From assembly GCF_016918505.1 (NCBI RefSeq), contig NZ_JAFFPZ010000006.1, positions 104,749-168,748 of the forward strand: a stretch of 64,000 nucleotides of DNA. The letters run 5' to 3'. Shown here in pieces: positions 20,244 to 28,962 of the stretch. Each line of letters starts with the position of its first letter. Position 1 is the stretch's first letter. This DNA is from Desulforhopalus vacuolatus. GTDB taxonomy: Bacteria; Desulfobacterota; Desulfobulbia; Desulfobulbales; Desulfocapsaceae. A program made the position numbers and the translations under genes. The notes beneath the pieces were generated by a model that was not told the origin of the DNA, did not search any database, and saw nothing but the letters and a program-made list of their open reading frames with translations.

Positions 20244-20750
20244 ATGGATGCTATGAACAGCGAGAAGAAAAAAAATAGATTTGAACCGGACGGGGATGAG
20301 GTGGGAAAGGTGATGGCCTCCCTTATCAAGGCGAATCGCTGGGAGAAGCAGCTTGATCTCTATTCTATCTTCACCCGCTGGTCTGAACTGGTGGAGGAGG
20401 AGATTGCCGACCACGCTGCTCCGGTGCGTATCGATCGGGATATTCTCTGGCTTGAGGTGGAAAATTCCTCCTGGATGACCGAATTCCAATATCGGAAAAT
20501 AGAGATTGAAGATGCGGTAAATCGTGCACTTACTATGGGCCGCATCCGTGAGGTGCGCATGGCGTTGCCGAGGAAGGGGAAAGAATATATCCCCCAGCGT
20601 ACCCTCCGGCCTCCACAGGTGGATATCATCCCGCCCTCGAAAGAAGAACAGGATTTGTTCTGTGCCCGGGCCGCAAGTATTACCGATGAAGTCTGCCGCC
20701 AGAGCTTCATCAGCTGCTGGTATATGCTGCGCAGTAGACAGAGGGGATAA
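20244..20750 (+). CDS. DUF721/DciA-like protein
   Basis: The 168-residue protein matches the DUF721 pattern: an N-terminal helix (VGKVMASLIKANRWEKQL), then the W-S-E-LVEEEIADHAAPVRIDRDILWLEVENSSWMTEF region with the conserved nucleic-acid-binding-like fold, and a basic C-terminal tail. DciA, the characterised member, loads the replicative helicase in bacteria lacking DnaC; whether this protein does so is inferred. The start is uncertain: ATG 20244 or 20253, neither with a strong ribosome-binding site. It stands alone between the glnA terminator and tRNA-Arg. Confidence 0.7.
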   Translation: MDAMNSEKKKNRFEPDGDEVGKVMASLIKANRWEKQLDLYSIFTRWSELVEEEIADHAAPVRIDRDILWLEVENSSWMTEFQYRKIEIEDAVNRALTMGRIREVRMALPRKGKEYIPQRTLRPPQVDIIPPSKEEQDLFCARAASITDEVCRQSFISCWYMLRSRQRG

Positions 20751-20784
20751 GATTCTGGCTGCCTTAAATAATCAGTCTTTCACC

Positions 20785-20897
20785 CATCTTCTTCGTTACA
20801 GTAAAAAAATTATCCTTGGAATATCAATCATATACCTGCGGTAAATTTCTTCCTGTGCCTCGAATATGAACGAAATCCAAGATTATTCAAGATATCC
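20785..20897 (+). repeat. dispersed element G, copy 1
   Basis: About 115 bases running from ATCTTCTTCGTTACAGT to TCAAGATATCC, containing CCTGTGCCTCGAATATGAAC. Full-length relatives lie at 28527-28655 (plus) and 56099-56226 (minus), with shorter 3'-end fragments near 29800, 34230, 36478 and 48590. The middle is less conserved than the two ends. No coding potential. Confidence 0.75.
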
Positions 20898-20924
20898 TTC
20901 TGAGAGTCTCAGATCAGAATAAGG

Positions 20925-20953
20925 TTGATTTTCGTAAAAGTTCGGTTATTATT
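20925..20953 (+). promoter_or_regulatory. possible tRNA-Arg promoter
   Basis: TTGATT (20925-20930), a 17-base spacer and ATTATT (20948-20953) end 13 bases before the tRNA. The position is right for a tRNA promoter, but the match is only fair. Confidence 0.35.
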
Positions 20954-20966
20954 CGTTTTCGCTTAT

Positions 20967-21043
20967 GCGCCCATAGCTCAGCTGGATAGAGCAACGGCCT
21001 TCTAAGCCGTAGGTCGCAGGTTCGAATCCTGCTGGGCGTACCA
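20967..21043 (+). tRNA. tRNA-Arg (anticodon TCT)
   Basis: A 77-base cloverleaf. The acceptor stem is GCGCCCA/TGGGCGT (first pair a G-T wobble) with encoded ACCA. The D arm contains GCTCAGCTGGATAGAGC. The anticodon stem ACGGC/GCCGT encloses loop CTTCTAA with anticodon TCT at 21001-21003, and the T arm contains GGTTCGAATCC. It decodes AGA arginine codons. No intron. Confidence 0.97.
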
Positions 21044-21051
21044 AAAAATTC

Positions 21052-21090
21052 AGGCACTTACAGAATATTTCTCTGTAAGTGCCTTCTTTA
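21052..21090 (+). terminator. intrinsic terminator of tRNA-Arg
   Basis: A perfect 12-base inverted repeat, AGGCACTTACAG (21052-21063) and CTGTAAGTGCCT (21073-21084), with a nine-base loop, followed by TCTTTATT, eight bases after the CCA end. Confidence 0.9.
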
Positions 21091-21373
21091 TTCCCCACAC
21101 TCTACCCACAAACCTGACAGACTCCCGGGTATTCCTTTTGTCGTTTGTAACCACGAATGGACACGAATTTTCACTAATAAAAATGTAGTAGCAATTCTCT
21201 GTTTAATTTTAAAATCTTTTTTTAAAGTTTTTTGCCTTTATTCGCATGATTAGAGCTTTTATTCGTTGGCAAAAAGTTTTTCGCTGTTCCGTCTTTTGCT
21301 TTTCCCCGTCTCCCGTCTCCCGTCTCCTTTCTCCCATTCCCCTGCCTGTGAATCCGTCAATACAAAATGGGTA
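21091..21373. repeat. repeat spacer between tRNA-Arg and the polysaccharide operon
   Basis: After the tRNA terminator comes unique sequence with CCCCACACTCTACCCAC, then module D (21140-21178; GTAACCACGAATGGACACG), module E/B (21190-21290; TTTATTCGTTGGCAAAAAG) and pyrimidine module C (21303-21345; CGTCTCCCGTCTCC). The pyrimidine tract abuts the end of the minus-strand gene, so it is purine-rich in that gene's transcript. Confidence 0.75.
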
Positions 21374-23350
21374 TTACCTATGGGGCAGAATGTCTTCCAT
21401 TTCAGCTTTGGAGAACTTCCAGTTTTTCAGGAGTGGTCTGGCCTGTCTGACACGGGAAGGATATCTTTTAAAATGGTCCTGCAGAACCTGCTTTGCCTCT
21501 TCCCGCCTTCCTTTCCGTAACAACCATTCACACCAGGGGAACACAAGAGCATTTTTGTTCAGGGCACGTTTATACCCCTCCTGCATAAATGCAACGGCCT
21601 TATCACTCTGCTCTTTCGGGAGTTGCGCTGCCCATTGCATGAGGTAATGACCTGCGAGTGGACGGAGTGCAACAGCTTGCAAGCATGCTTTCCCCGCTGC
21701 TGCATGGTTACCGACAACTCTTTCAAGATTCGCAAGGGCTGCAGGGTAAAAACTTTCAAAGGGTGCAAGATGGGCAGCCTGGACCAGTGCCGTTCGCACC
21801 TCTGCCTGTTTCTCTGTATTCAGACAGCTGCTGATGTAGATATTCTGGACTTTTGTGTATTCGCTGTTCGCGAGCAGTTTCCCCGTTTGGACTGATAGAA
21901 GAGCGCAGGTCAGCAGGAGGGTGCAGAGCAGTGTAAATCCGGTGGAAACACGGGTACGTTCCTCCAGCAGTGATGCGACTTCAACTCTGTGAAAGCGTGC
22001 GCGGGTAATAGAAACAAGCAGGCCGCAGAGGAAAAAGAAATAAAGACCATCGGCGCCATTGTGCAGATTAAAGTCGACTATGCAGTGCATTAACATGGCA
22101 CAGATAGCGGTGATGGCACCGATACCGAGCAGCCGGGCGAAGGTATCATGACGTCTTTTGAGCCATTTCCATCCTCCTGTGAGAACTGTCAGTACAAACC
22201 AGGCTGCAAAAAGAAATGTTAGTATTCCTCCATCCGTAAGAAGCTCAAGATATTCATTGTGGGCATGGTCGACCATGTTTGGGGTGACAACACTGCGGTA
22301 GGAGGGGTTCAGATCCATGTAAGAGCCAAATCCGGCACCAAACCATGGATAGTCTTTTATTATCTGAAATGTATCCTGCCATATCGAAAAACGACTATCA
22401 TAAATCTGTCCCTTTGTATTTATGGTTTTGCCCAATTCATTTAAAACCTGATCCCAGCCAAACCATCCGAAGACAAGTGTCGCAAGGGCCACGATAACGA
22501 GAATCTCTTTTCGCCGCGATACTCCTTTGCGCAAGTGGCCAGAAAGAAGAGTGAAGAGGATGAGAGAAAGGGTAAGGGTAAGGATTCCCCCGCGGCAAAG
22601 GGTTACCAATACAGAACTGAAGAGGATTATGAAGCATGTCCCGAGGAGGATATAGCGATTCGTCCGCGGCGAGGAGAAAAAGGTGACGAGCTTTTGTCTG
22701 AAGGTGTCACTATTTCCTCGCGGACGGTAGAGCAGGAAGAGCGCGAGGGCAAACGGGCATATTGCCTCAATGAATGCGGCATATTGATTGATATTGACCC
22801 AGGGACCGCCGGGGTGTCCACCAGGGGAATGGCGAAACCAGTAGATGTTTCCATGGCTGGTGAATTGCTGGAGGATGGCGAGAACAGCGATGCCGGTGGC
22901 AAAATAAATGATCAGCAGAAGCGTGGGTTTTATGCGGTTGCCGCTGCGCATTTGTTGAATGGTAGTAATATAGAAAAGTGTGTAGCAGGCATAGCGGAAA
23001 AACTCTTCAAGGGTTTTAGCCCGGTTTATACTGAGCGGAATCCATCCCTCATAACCCGTTTGGAAAAGAGGTGAATATGCATGCCAGACAGCTGGAGACA
23101 GGGCTTTGATGATCCCGGGTGGTAAGGGGATCATCTGCATCAGCATGAAGAGTAAAATAAGAAAAAGGGGTGTAATTCCAGGGACTTTCAGCCAGGGGTC
23201 CCCGTGCTTTTTCAATGAAAATGTTGTTGCAAAAAACGCGATGAGGATGAGCACTTCAAGAATATAAAGAGACCAGAATTCAACAGTCCCAAAGGCAAGA
23301 GGCGCGAAAAGAAGGGGGAGAAGATACAGCTTTTTTGAGATACTTTGCAT
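21374..23350 (-). CDS. O-antigen ligase/Wzy-type polymerase membrane protein
   Basis: A 658-residue polytopic membrane protein with about 12 hydrophobic segments in the first 450 residues. The Wzy_C/O-antigen ligase region is recognisable around FSIWQDTFQIIKDYPWFGAG, followed by the periplasmic-loop pattern VDHAHNEYLELLTDGGI. The last 200 residues are soluble and helical, resembling TPR-like repeats (AHLAPFESFYPAALANLER). It would join or polymerise polysaccharide repeat units on the periplasmic side. It is the last gene of the minus-strand exopolysaccharide operon, separated from the Wzc gene by a strong hairpin. Ligase versus polymerase cannot be decided from sequence. Confidence 0.82.
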   Translation of the reverse strand: MQSISKKLYLLPLLFAPLAFGTVEFWSLYILEVLILIAFFATTFSLKKHGDPWLKVPGITPLFLILLFMLMQMIPLPPGIIKALSPAVWHAYSPLFQTGYEGWIPLSINRAKTLEEFFRYACYTLFYITTIQQMRSGNRIKPTLLLIIYFATGIAVLAILQQFTSHGNIYWFRHSPGGHPGGPWVNINQYAAFIEAICPFALALFLLYRPRGNSDTFRQKLVTFFSSPRTNRYILLGTCFIILFSSVLVTLCRGGILTLTLSLILFTLLSGHLRKGVSRRKEILVIVALATLVFGWFGWDQVLNELGKTINTKGQIYDSRFSIWQDTFQIIKDYPWFGAGFGSYMDLNPSYRSVVTPNMVDHAHNEYLELLTDGGILTFLFAAWFVLTVLTGGWKWLKRRHDTFARLLGIGAITAICAMLMHCIVDFNLHNGADGLYFFFLCGLLVSITRARFHRVEVASLLEERTRVSTGFTLLCTLLLTCALLSVQTGKLLANSEYTKVQNIYISSCLNTEKQAEVRTALVQAAHLAPFESFYPAALANLERVVGNHAAAGKACLQAVALRPLAGHYLMQWAAQLPKEQSDKAVAFMQEGYKRALNKNALVFPWCEWLLRKGRREEAKQVLQDHFKRYPSRVRQARPLLKNWKFSKAEMEDILPHR

Positions 23351-23401
23351 GAGTCTCCAGGGGCTGAATCAGATGACTTGTGGCTCTGGTTCTATAAAAC
23401 T

Positions 23402-23442
23402 CTTACACTGTCCTTCCTTTTTACCGGGAGGGACAGTGTAAG
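23402..23442 (-). terminator. strong hairpin between Wzc and Wzy-like genes
   Basis: CTTACACTGTCC (23402-23413) and GGACAGTGTAAG (23431-23442) are perfectly complementary; the stem extends inward by four more pairs including one wobble. Read on the minus strand it is followed by AGTTTTAT. It could be an intrinsic terminator or attenuator that lowers expression of the distal Wzy-like gene, or an mRNA-stabilising structure. Confidence 0.55.
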
Positions 23443-23453
23443 CTGTGGGTATT

Positions 23454-25712
23454 TCAGCCTTTGCCTTCCTTTTTGCCGTCAGGCTTTTTTTCTCCAAAAT
23501 CATCAGTGTAATAACTGGAGTAGCTGGCGTAGTAAGACTTGCCTGTTCCTGGATTGAAAGAGTTGAGGACAAAACCGAGGATATGGGCTTTTATGTCCTT
23601 CATTTTTTTCATTCCCACGTTGAGCGTGTCAAAGGTGGTTTTCTCGTACAGAACAACCACGATGGTCCCATCGACTATTGCGGTAAGAGCAAGACTGTCA
23701 CTGACAGGCTGAACAGGCGGGGAGTCGAGGATCACAAAATCATATTTTTCACTGAGAGCAGCCAGCAAATGCTTCATTTTCTCTGAGGCAAGCAACTCCG
23801 CAGGATTGGGAGGTATCGGGCCGGAGGTAACCAGAAGGATATTTTCGTCATCAACATCCTGTACGTTGATTTCAGCGGTATTTCCGGTGAGGTAGTCGCT
23901 CAAGCCGCTCTCATTCTCCACATTCAGGCGGATATGGGTCGTTGGTTTGCGCATGTCACAGTCAAGCAGCAATACTTTTTTATTGTCCTGGGACAATACT
24001 TTTGCGATGTTGATTGCCGTAGTAGTCTTTCCCTCTCCCTGATCCATACTTGTGATGAGAATCTTTTTTGGAGGCTTGTCTGCTGAGGAGAGCAGAAGGC
24101 CGGAGCGGATCAATCGATAGCTTTCAGCAAAGGGGGAGAGTGGGTGATCTTTCAGAAAAGTTTTGATATTTTGCTTCTTCTGATTGACGAACTCCACTGT
24201 GCCGAGCACGGTGCGACCGTATCTCTTTTCCAGCTCGCTCTCAGCTTTCACCGTGTTATCGAGAAATTCCAGAAAAAAAGCCATACCGAATCCGAGGGCG
24301 AGACCCAGAACTGCACCAAGTGCAAGGAGCTTTTTGGCATTCGGTTGAGATGGGTACACGGGAACTTCCGCTTTTTTCACTACCCAGATATTTACTGATT
24401 GTGATTGATCGGTGATACCGGTTTTCTTGATGTTTTCCTGTAACGTGTCATAAAACATCTGGTTGCTTTCCACCTTGCGCTTGAGGCTGGTATACTGGAT
24501 ATATTTTTCACTGGAATTGATAGCCTCGTCTTTCGCGCTGTTCAGAAGATCACGAATATTCTGTTCCTGCGATTTCGCAAGGGAGTATGTATTCCTTGTG
24601 GAATCGATAATTCGCTGAATCTCGAATTGACGCTCATTATAGAGTACTGCCAGTTCATCCGTTGCCTGGATCATCTGCGGGTGACGGGGGCCATATTTTT
24701 TAGAGAGTTCTTTCTGTTTCTGCTTCGCCTTATAAATATTGACACGCATATCTTTCAATACAAGACTGTTGGCAAAGATTGGAATTTTTTCAAGTTGCCT
24801 GGAACTTTTCCCTGCTTTTTTAATCTGTGCGAGAACTGCCTCTGTCTCTTTACGCTGCGCCTCAGCGCGGGAGAGTTGCAGGACAAACTCCCGCATTCGC
24901 TGCGGGTTGACTGCTATGCTTTCCTCAACCCTGACAAGTCCATTCGCTTTCATATACTTCTGCAGAGCCCGCTCGGAGTCCTCCAGCTTTATCTTTTCAA
25001 CTTCCGCCTTGTCCGTCATCCATGTCAGCGAGTAGTTGGCGGCAGCGAGTTTGATCTCCATCATCTCGTCTTTATACGCCTTTACCACCGCTTCAGTAAT
25101 CATCTTCGCAAGCAGCGGGTTCTTGAAGGTATAGCTGATGGTAACAATCCTTGTGTTGCGGATCGGTTGAATCTGCAACTCCTCGCTTAACTGGTTTGCA
25201 AGAATGTCTTCTTCTGAAAGAGAGGTCGCGATGCCGCTTTCTGCGGACATTTGCAGGAGCTGGCTGGCATGAAGACTGTCATGTCCACCCATGAAATCAG
25301 TGATCCTGTTGATCTGGCTTCTCAACCCCTTTGCCATTGTGTCAACGAAGGAGGGGGCACTCTCTTTCTTGAAAAAGAATGTGTGATACTTCCCTGTGAG
25401 ATCAAGATCCTTCACTACCCGGCGGGCAACGTTGAGACTCTTGATAATCGCTGACTGGGTTTCTAAAAAATCAGAATCACCGGCATACGTCTGTATGTCC
25501 AGCCCCTGGGTTCCATGGTTTCTTTCAATCAGTACGTTGGAGCTGGCGGTGTACTGGGGAGTCATGGTAAAATTGGCAATGGTTGCCATCAGGAGGACAA
25601 TGAAGAAAATTATGGTGATAAGACCTTTCCTCTTGAGGACGACCTGAAGCAGGCCGCGGAGGTCTATTTCATCTTCAGTGCTGTTTTCCTGTTGAGTTTC
25701 GTGCTGTTGCAT
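23454..25712 (-). CDS. Wzc-like chain-length determinant and tyrosine autokinase
   Basis: A 752-residue inner-membrane co-polymerase/BY-kinase. The N-terminal Wzz domain has a membrane segment near residues 30-50 and a long coiled-coil region (about 200-430); a second membrane segment is near 475-495. The cytoplasmic kinase shows Walker A (SMDQGEGKTTTAINIAK), Walker A' (LLLDCDMRKP) and Walker B (DFVILDSPP). A C-terminal tyrosine cluster (KSYYASYSSYYTDDF) is the autophosphorylation site expected for this class. It controls polymer length together with the Wza-like exporter encoded next to it. Confidence 0.93.
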   Translation of the reverse strand: MQQHETQQENSTEDEIDLRGLLQVVLKRKGLITIIFFIVLLMATIANFTMTPQYTASSNVLIERNHGTQGLDIQTYAGDSDFLETQSAIIKSLNVARRVVKDLDLTGKYHTFFFKKESAPSFVDTMAKGLRSQINRITDFMGGHDSLHASQLLQMSAESGIATSLSEEDILANQLSEELQIQPIRNTRIVTISYTFKNPLLAKMITEAVVKAYKDEMMEIKLAAANYSLTWMTDKAEVEKIKLEDSERALQKYMKANGLVRVEESIAVNPQRMREFVLQLSRAEAQRKETEAVLAQIKKAGKSSRQLEKIPIFANSLVLKDMRVNIYKAKQKQKELSKKYGPRHPQMIQATDELAVLYNERQFEIQRIIDSTRNTYSLAKSQEQNIRDLLNSAKDEAINSSEKYIQYTSLKRKVESNQMFYDTLQENIKKTGITDQSQSVNIWVVKKAEVPVYPSQPNAKKLLALGAVLGLALGFGMAFFLEFLDNTVKAESELEKRYGRTVLGTVEFVNQKKQNIKTFLKDHPLSPFAESYRLIRSGLLLSSADKPPKKILITSMDQGEGKTTTAINIAKVLSQDNKKVLLLDCDMRKPTTHIRLNVENESGLSDYLTGNTAEINVQDVDDENILLVTSGPIPPNPAELLASEKMKHLLAALSEKYDFVILDSPPVQPVSDSLALTAIVDGTIVVVLYEKTTFDTLNVGMKKMKDIKAHILGFVLNSFNPGTGKSYYASYSSYYTDDFGEKKPDGKKEGKG

Positions 25713-25845
25713 ATTTTTCCTGTCAGAAGACTGTTCTGAGTTTCCGATGTTTTCTATTGGTTTGGCTGAGGTTTGGCTGATAAGAAAGGATTACAACATC
25801 CTCGTCCTGAACGGCGGGGATTTCCGCGCATTCAGTTAAAGGTCT

Positions 25846-26664
25846 CTAAAAAAAGCTTTCTGGAACAACAATTACATCATTGTCCTCGACAGTGGTGCTG
25901 TTCAGGTCAACATCTTTGTAGATCTTTTTCTGACCGTCCACCTCTCGAACAATGCGGACACTGCCCCTCGCGGCCTTGCCATTGAAGCCGTTGGCAAGAG
26001 CGATCATTTGCAATACAGTGGATTTTTTGCCACAGGGGTAAGAGCCCGGCTGGGAGACTTCACCGGTGATATAACACATGGCCGATTTGGAGACCATGAC
26101 CGTATCTCCGTCCTGAATGGCATAGTTCTGGCTGAAATCTTTGCCGGTTCTGAGATTGTGGAGATTGACGGAAATAATCTGGTCTTTTCCCTCCAGTGTA
26201 CGTTTTATGGTTGCTGTATCACCGGCATCCTGTTCAATTCCCCCAACCCTGGAAAGCAGTTCGAGAAGAGTGATCGGGCCGCTCAGTTCAATCAATCCAG
26301 GCTGGCGGACCTGTCCCAGAACAAAGACTTTCTTGCTGCGGAATTCTTTAATGAAAACGTTTACCTGCGGGTTGACAAGGTAACCATCGGCGAGCAGGCG
26401 GGTCAAGTTCTCACCCACCTGAGAGACTGTGAGATCCTTTACTGTTACCCGTCCGAGAAGAGGCATGACAATGGTCCTGTCCAGGGAAACTTGTACGGTG
26501 GTTGTCATATCGTCATTGTTGTATACAGAGATGTTAAGAACATCTCCGGGGCCGACAATATAATTATTTCCGGCCAGCAGCGGGGACGCTGCCAGCAACA
26601 AATAAAACAGCACTGCAGGTAATATGCTGCCTGCAGTGCGCATAGCGTGAAGCAATACTTTCAC
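25846..26664 (-). CDS. polysaccharide export protein, Wza/SLBB family
   Basis: Outer-membrane or periplasmic channel component for exopolysaccharide. The 272-residue protein has an N-terminal signal sequence (hydrophobic residues 12-31), the export domain beginning NYIVGPGDVLNISVYN, and two SLBB domains (VFVLGQVRQPGLIELS and CYITGEVSQPGSYPCG). Canonical Wza is a lipoprotein; here the signal peptide lacks a lipobox cysteine, and the protein is shorter than Wza (about 380), like many deltaproteobacterial relatives. It lies between the beta-barrel gene and the Wzc gene in the same minus-strand operon. Confidence 0.92.
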   Translation of the reverse strand: MKVLLHAMRTAGSILPAVLFYLLLAASPLLAGNNYIVGPGDVLNISVYNNDDMTTTVQVSLDRTIVMPLLGRVTVKDLTVSQVGENLTRLLADGYLVNPQVNVFIKEFRSKKVFVLGQVRQPGLIELSGPITLLELLSRVGGIEQDAGDTATIKRTLEGKDQIISVNLHNLRTGKDFSQNYAIQDGDTVMVSKSAMCYITGEVSQPGSYPCGKKSTVLQMIALANGFNGKAARGSVRIVREVDGQKKIYKDVDLNSTTVEDNDVIVVPESFF

Positions 26665-26678
26665 AGTTTTTGTGCTCC

Positions 26679-27992
26679 TTACATGCTGATGTTCAAACTG
26701 AGCATCACTGTATTTGTGGTGTACTCGTAAATATCAGAATCAGAGGTCCGATAATCCCATGAGTAGGTCAGTTCCGTCATCATCCAGTCATACACGGAAT
26801 ACTGAAGGGATGGTGTCATCGAATAACGGTTATCCGTACGGTCCGAGTCATCATAGTTTGTATAGTCAGAATTTTCCCAGAGTCCGTTAATCATGACCGC
26901 AAATTTATCGGAAATATCCTGGCGGAAACCGACGTTAATACCAGTGACGGTTGTGTTAAGAGAAGTGAGAGAGCCTGATTCGTCGCTGCTCCTGTGGCCG
27001 CTGAGGGTAAAGCCTGTTTTGGAAGATATCCGGTAATCGGCTCCGAGTTCAAAAGCCAGGTTGTTCGAATCATCCCCTGAAGTTACAGCATCATCATACT
27101 CTCGTCTTTGATAACCGGCTTTCGCATGAAGTTTAATTTTGTCGGACTTCTTCCAGTTCATACCTGCGTAAACAAAGTGTTGATTACTGTCTTTTTCTGA
27201 GGCTGTATCGTAGGCGACATCGACAAATTTATATTCCAGGAAAAAAGAAGTCTTCACACTATAATCAAAGTAGGTGTAAAGATCTACAGCGTTATCGCTT
27301 CGGTTGAGATCATTGTCAACGCTGTCATCGTAATCAAGATAGAAATTGGAATAGTCCGTCTTGAGACGAAATTTTTCACTGATCCGGTAATCCGCAGTGG
27401 CCATGGCAAGGTTGGAATCATACTCACGGACAGATCGGTCGGAGGAGCTGGTATCACGAAAAGAATCACTGGAGGCCTTATAGGCATCAAGTACCTGCAG
27501 GGAGAGCCCACCGCGCATATTATAGCGAAAAAGGCCCTGGGCATCCCCTCCAACGGAGTTGAGATCAGAATCTTCCGAATAGGAAAAGGCATTAATATCG
27601 GCCAGTGCGAAGGCCTGGTATCGTTCAGTACCCGTTTGATTATCCTTGATCTGACTCTGCAGTCCTGCGGGGGAGGTGTTGTTTGGGGTAATTGCTACCG
27701 GCAGTTTCTTCGAACCTGGCAAAGTGAGCCAGATACCTGGGTTGAAGCGGGTTTTCCAGCTGTCTACCTCATTATCATTGTCATAAAAAAGGTTGTCCGT
27801 CCAGGATTCTTCAACTCGAAAGAAGGGGTGAACATAACCGCTTTCCATGCCGAATAGAGTCTCCGTTGAAGAGGTTTTCTCTTCAATCAGGAGACTGTCG
27901 TCGTTCGTAACTGCTTCCGCTGCATAAACCGGGGCTGCCAGAGTGAGTGCAACAAGTGTATAATGTACTGTTTTTCTTTTAAATATATTCAT
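26679..27992 (-). CDS. outer-membrane beta-barrel protein of the polysaccharide locus
   Basis: A 437-residue protein with a clean signal peptide (MNIFKRKTVHYTLVALTLAA, cleavage after AYA-like VYA). The mature part alternates aromatic and polar residues in many short strands rich in Asp, Ser and Tyr, as in 14- to 18-stranded barrels. Start taken at ATG 27992, preceded by AGAGGAG; an in-frame ATG 39 bases upstream lacks one. Beta-barrels of this kind often accompany Wza/Wzc genes in deltaproteobacteria and are thought to serve in export. It ends LNISM rather than in the usual aromatic residue. Confidence 0.8.
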   Translation of the reverse strand: MNIFKRKTVHYTLVALTLAAPVYAAEAVTNDDSLLIEEKTSSTETLFGMESGYVHPFFRVEESWTDNLFYDNDNEVDSWKTRFNPGIWLTLPGSKKLPVAITPNNTSPAGLQSQIKDNQTGTERYQAFALADINAFSYSEDSDLNSVGGDAQGLFRYNMRGGLSLQVLDAYKASSDSFRDTSSSDRSVREYDSNLAMATADYRISEKFRLKTDYSNFYLDYDDSVDNDLNRSDNAVDLYTYFDYSVKTSFFLEYKFVDVAYDTASEKDSNQHFVYAGMNWKKSDKIKLHAKAGYQRREYDDAVTSGDDSNNLAFELGADYRISSKTGFTLSGHRSSDESGSLTSLNTTVTGINVGFRQDISDKFAVMINGLWENSDYTNYDDSDRTDNRYSMTPSLQYSVYDWMMTELTYSWDYRTSDSDIYEYTTNTVMLSLNISM

Positions 27993-28037
27993 TATGCTCC
28001 TCTTTAAGCGAAAAATGAAAAATAGATGCAATTTAGA

Positions 28038-28451
28038 TCAGAACGTGTAAGGACTTACTGACTCTGACTCGGGAGGATCAACGCTGCCTGTAGAGGTGCT
28101 GGGGGTTCCGCCCGATTCTATAAACTGTGCGGAGGCAGCGTTAACAATAGTCATATCAATCCCAGCTTCCTCTGCCGCAGCCTGGATGACCTCGCCCGAA
28201 ATATCAGCTACATACATGGCATATACAATATCCTGAAGCTGCTGATCATTAAGACCGGCATCAACCCCTCCTTTCAGGATTTGAGCGGGAGAAAATCCCT
28301 CGCTGAGAGCCCAGGTTACCGCAGCAGACGGACTTTCATTGCTCACTTTATCTGCGAATGTACTCTGAGCATCCTGATTCCAATCGGCAGCAAAAGCAAG
28401 CGAACTGGAAAGCATAAGAACAACAAAAATTGTACAAATTTTTCTCAGCAT
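28038..28451 (-). CDS. small secreted protein, first gene of the polysaccharide operon
   Basis: I do not recognise the family. The 137-residue product has a signal peptide (MLRKICTIFVVLMLSSSLAF, then AADW), a helical middle with two related segments (SPAQILKGGVDAGLNDQQL and SGEVIQAAAEEAGID) and a Ser/Pro/Thr-rich tail ending SPYTF. Start at ATG 28451, preceded by AAGGAG. It precedes the beta-barrel gene by 45 bases, so it probably acts in the periplasm with the exporter. Being the first gene it may be the most highly expressed of the operon. Confidence 0.7.
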   Translation of the reverse strand: MLRKICTIFVVLMLSSSLAFAADWNQDAQSTFADKVSNESPSAAVTWALSEGFSPAQILKGGVDAGLNDQQLQDIVYAMYVADISGEVIQAAAEEAGIDMTIVNAASAQFIESGGTPSTSTGSVDPPESESVSPYTF

Positions 28452-28962
28452 AATTTTCTCCTTTTTATAAATAAGACTTAACTTCCCTCTTCTCAAATAT
28501 CATCAGGGAACATTGAGTAATCGTCCCTCTTCTTCGTTACAGTCAAAAAAGATATCTTCGCAGGCAGGTGCCATGCTCCGATATCAAAGCTATAAATACT
28601 GTATATTTTCTCCTGTACATCGAATATGAACGAAATACAAAATTACTTGAAATAACCACTATCATACAATTTTTTCAAAAAAATGAATAGCTTTTTCAAA
28701 GCAGCCTTTCTAAAGCTTTTTTCGCGTTTTTTAACTGTTTTTTAACAAAAAAAGCAAATAAATTAGCATGTTAACCCACCTGATGTCAATAGCGCTGGAA
28801 ACAGGTGAATTTCCCCGTGTATCCTGTATCAGGAAAGATGTTATTTTTATTGCCTGCCCTGCTCGCATCAATTTTTATATACGCAATTATTGGAAGAAAA
28901 GTCAAGGGGATATCTGGCCAACTTCAGCTTCTTTGTCGTCATGTTGAAGAAAGGGGGAGCAT
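28452..28962. promoter_or_regulatory. leader region of the polysaccharide operon with element G
   Basis: No gene. It contains a full copy of element G (28527-28655, listed separately) and a very AT-rich stretch (28660-28780) with long A and T runs. The minus-strand polysaccharide operon must be transcribed from within this region. Module C is absent here. An open frame at 28805-28990 has no family features. Confidence 0.5.
28527..28655 (+). repeat. dispersed element G, copy 2
   Basis: Runs from TCTTCTTCGTTACAGTC through CTCCGATATCAAAG and TTTTCTCCTGTACATCGAAT to the ACTTGAAAT end. It matches the copies at 20785-20897 and, reversed, 56099-56226. Here it lies upstream of the polysaccharide operon, antisense to it. 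Confidence 0.75.

Noticed and set aside
20967..21130. tRNA-Arg as attachment site of an integrated element
   Set aside because: No repeat of the tRNA 3' end and no integrase were found downstream. The CCCCACACTCTACCCAC stretch alone is not enough.
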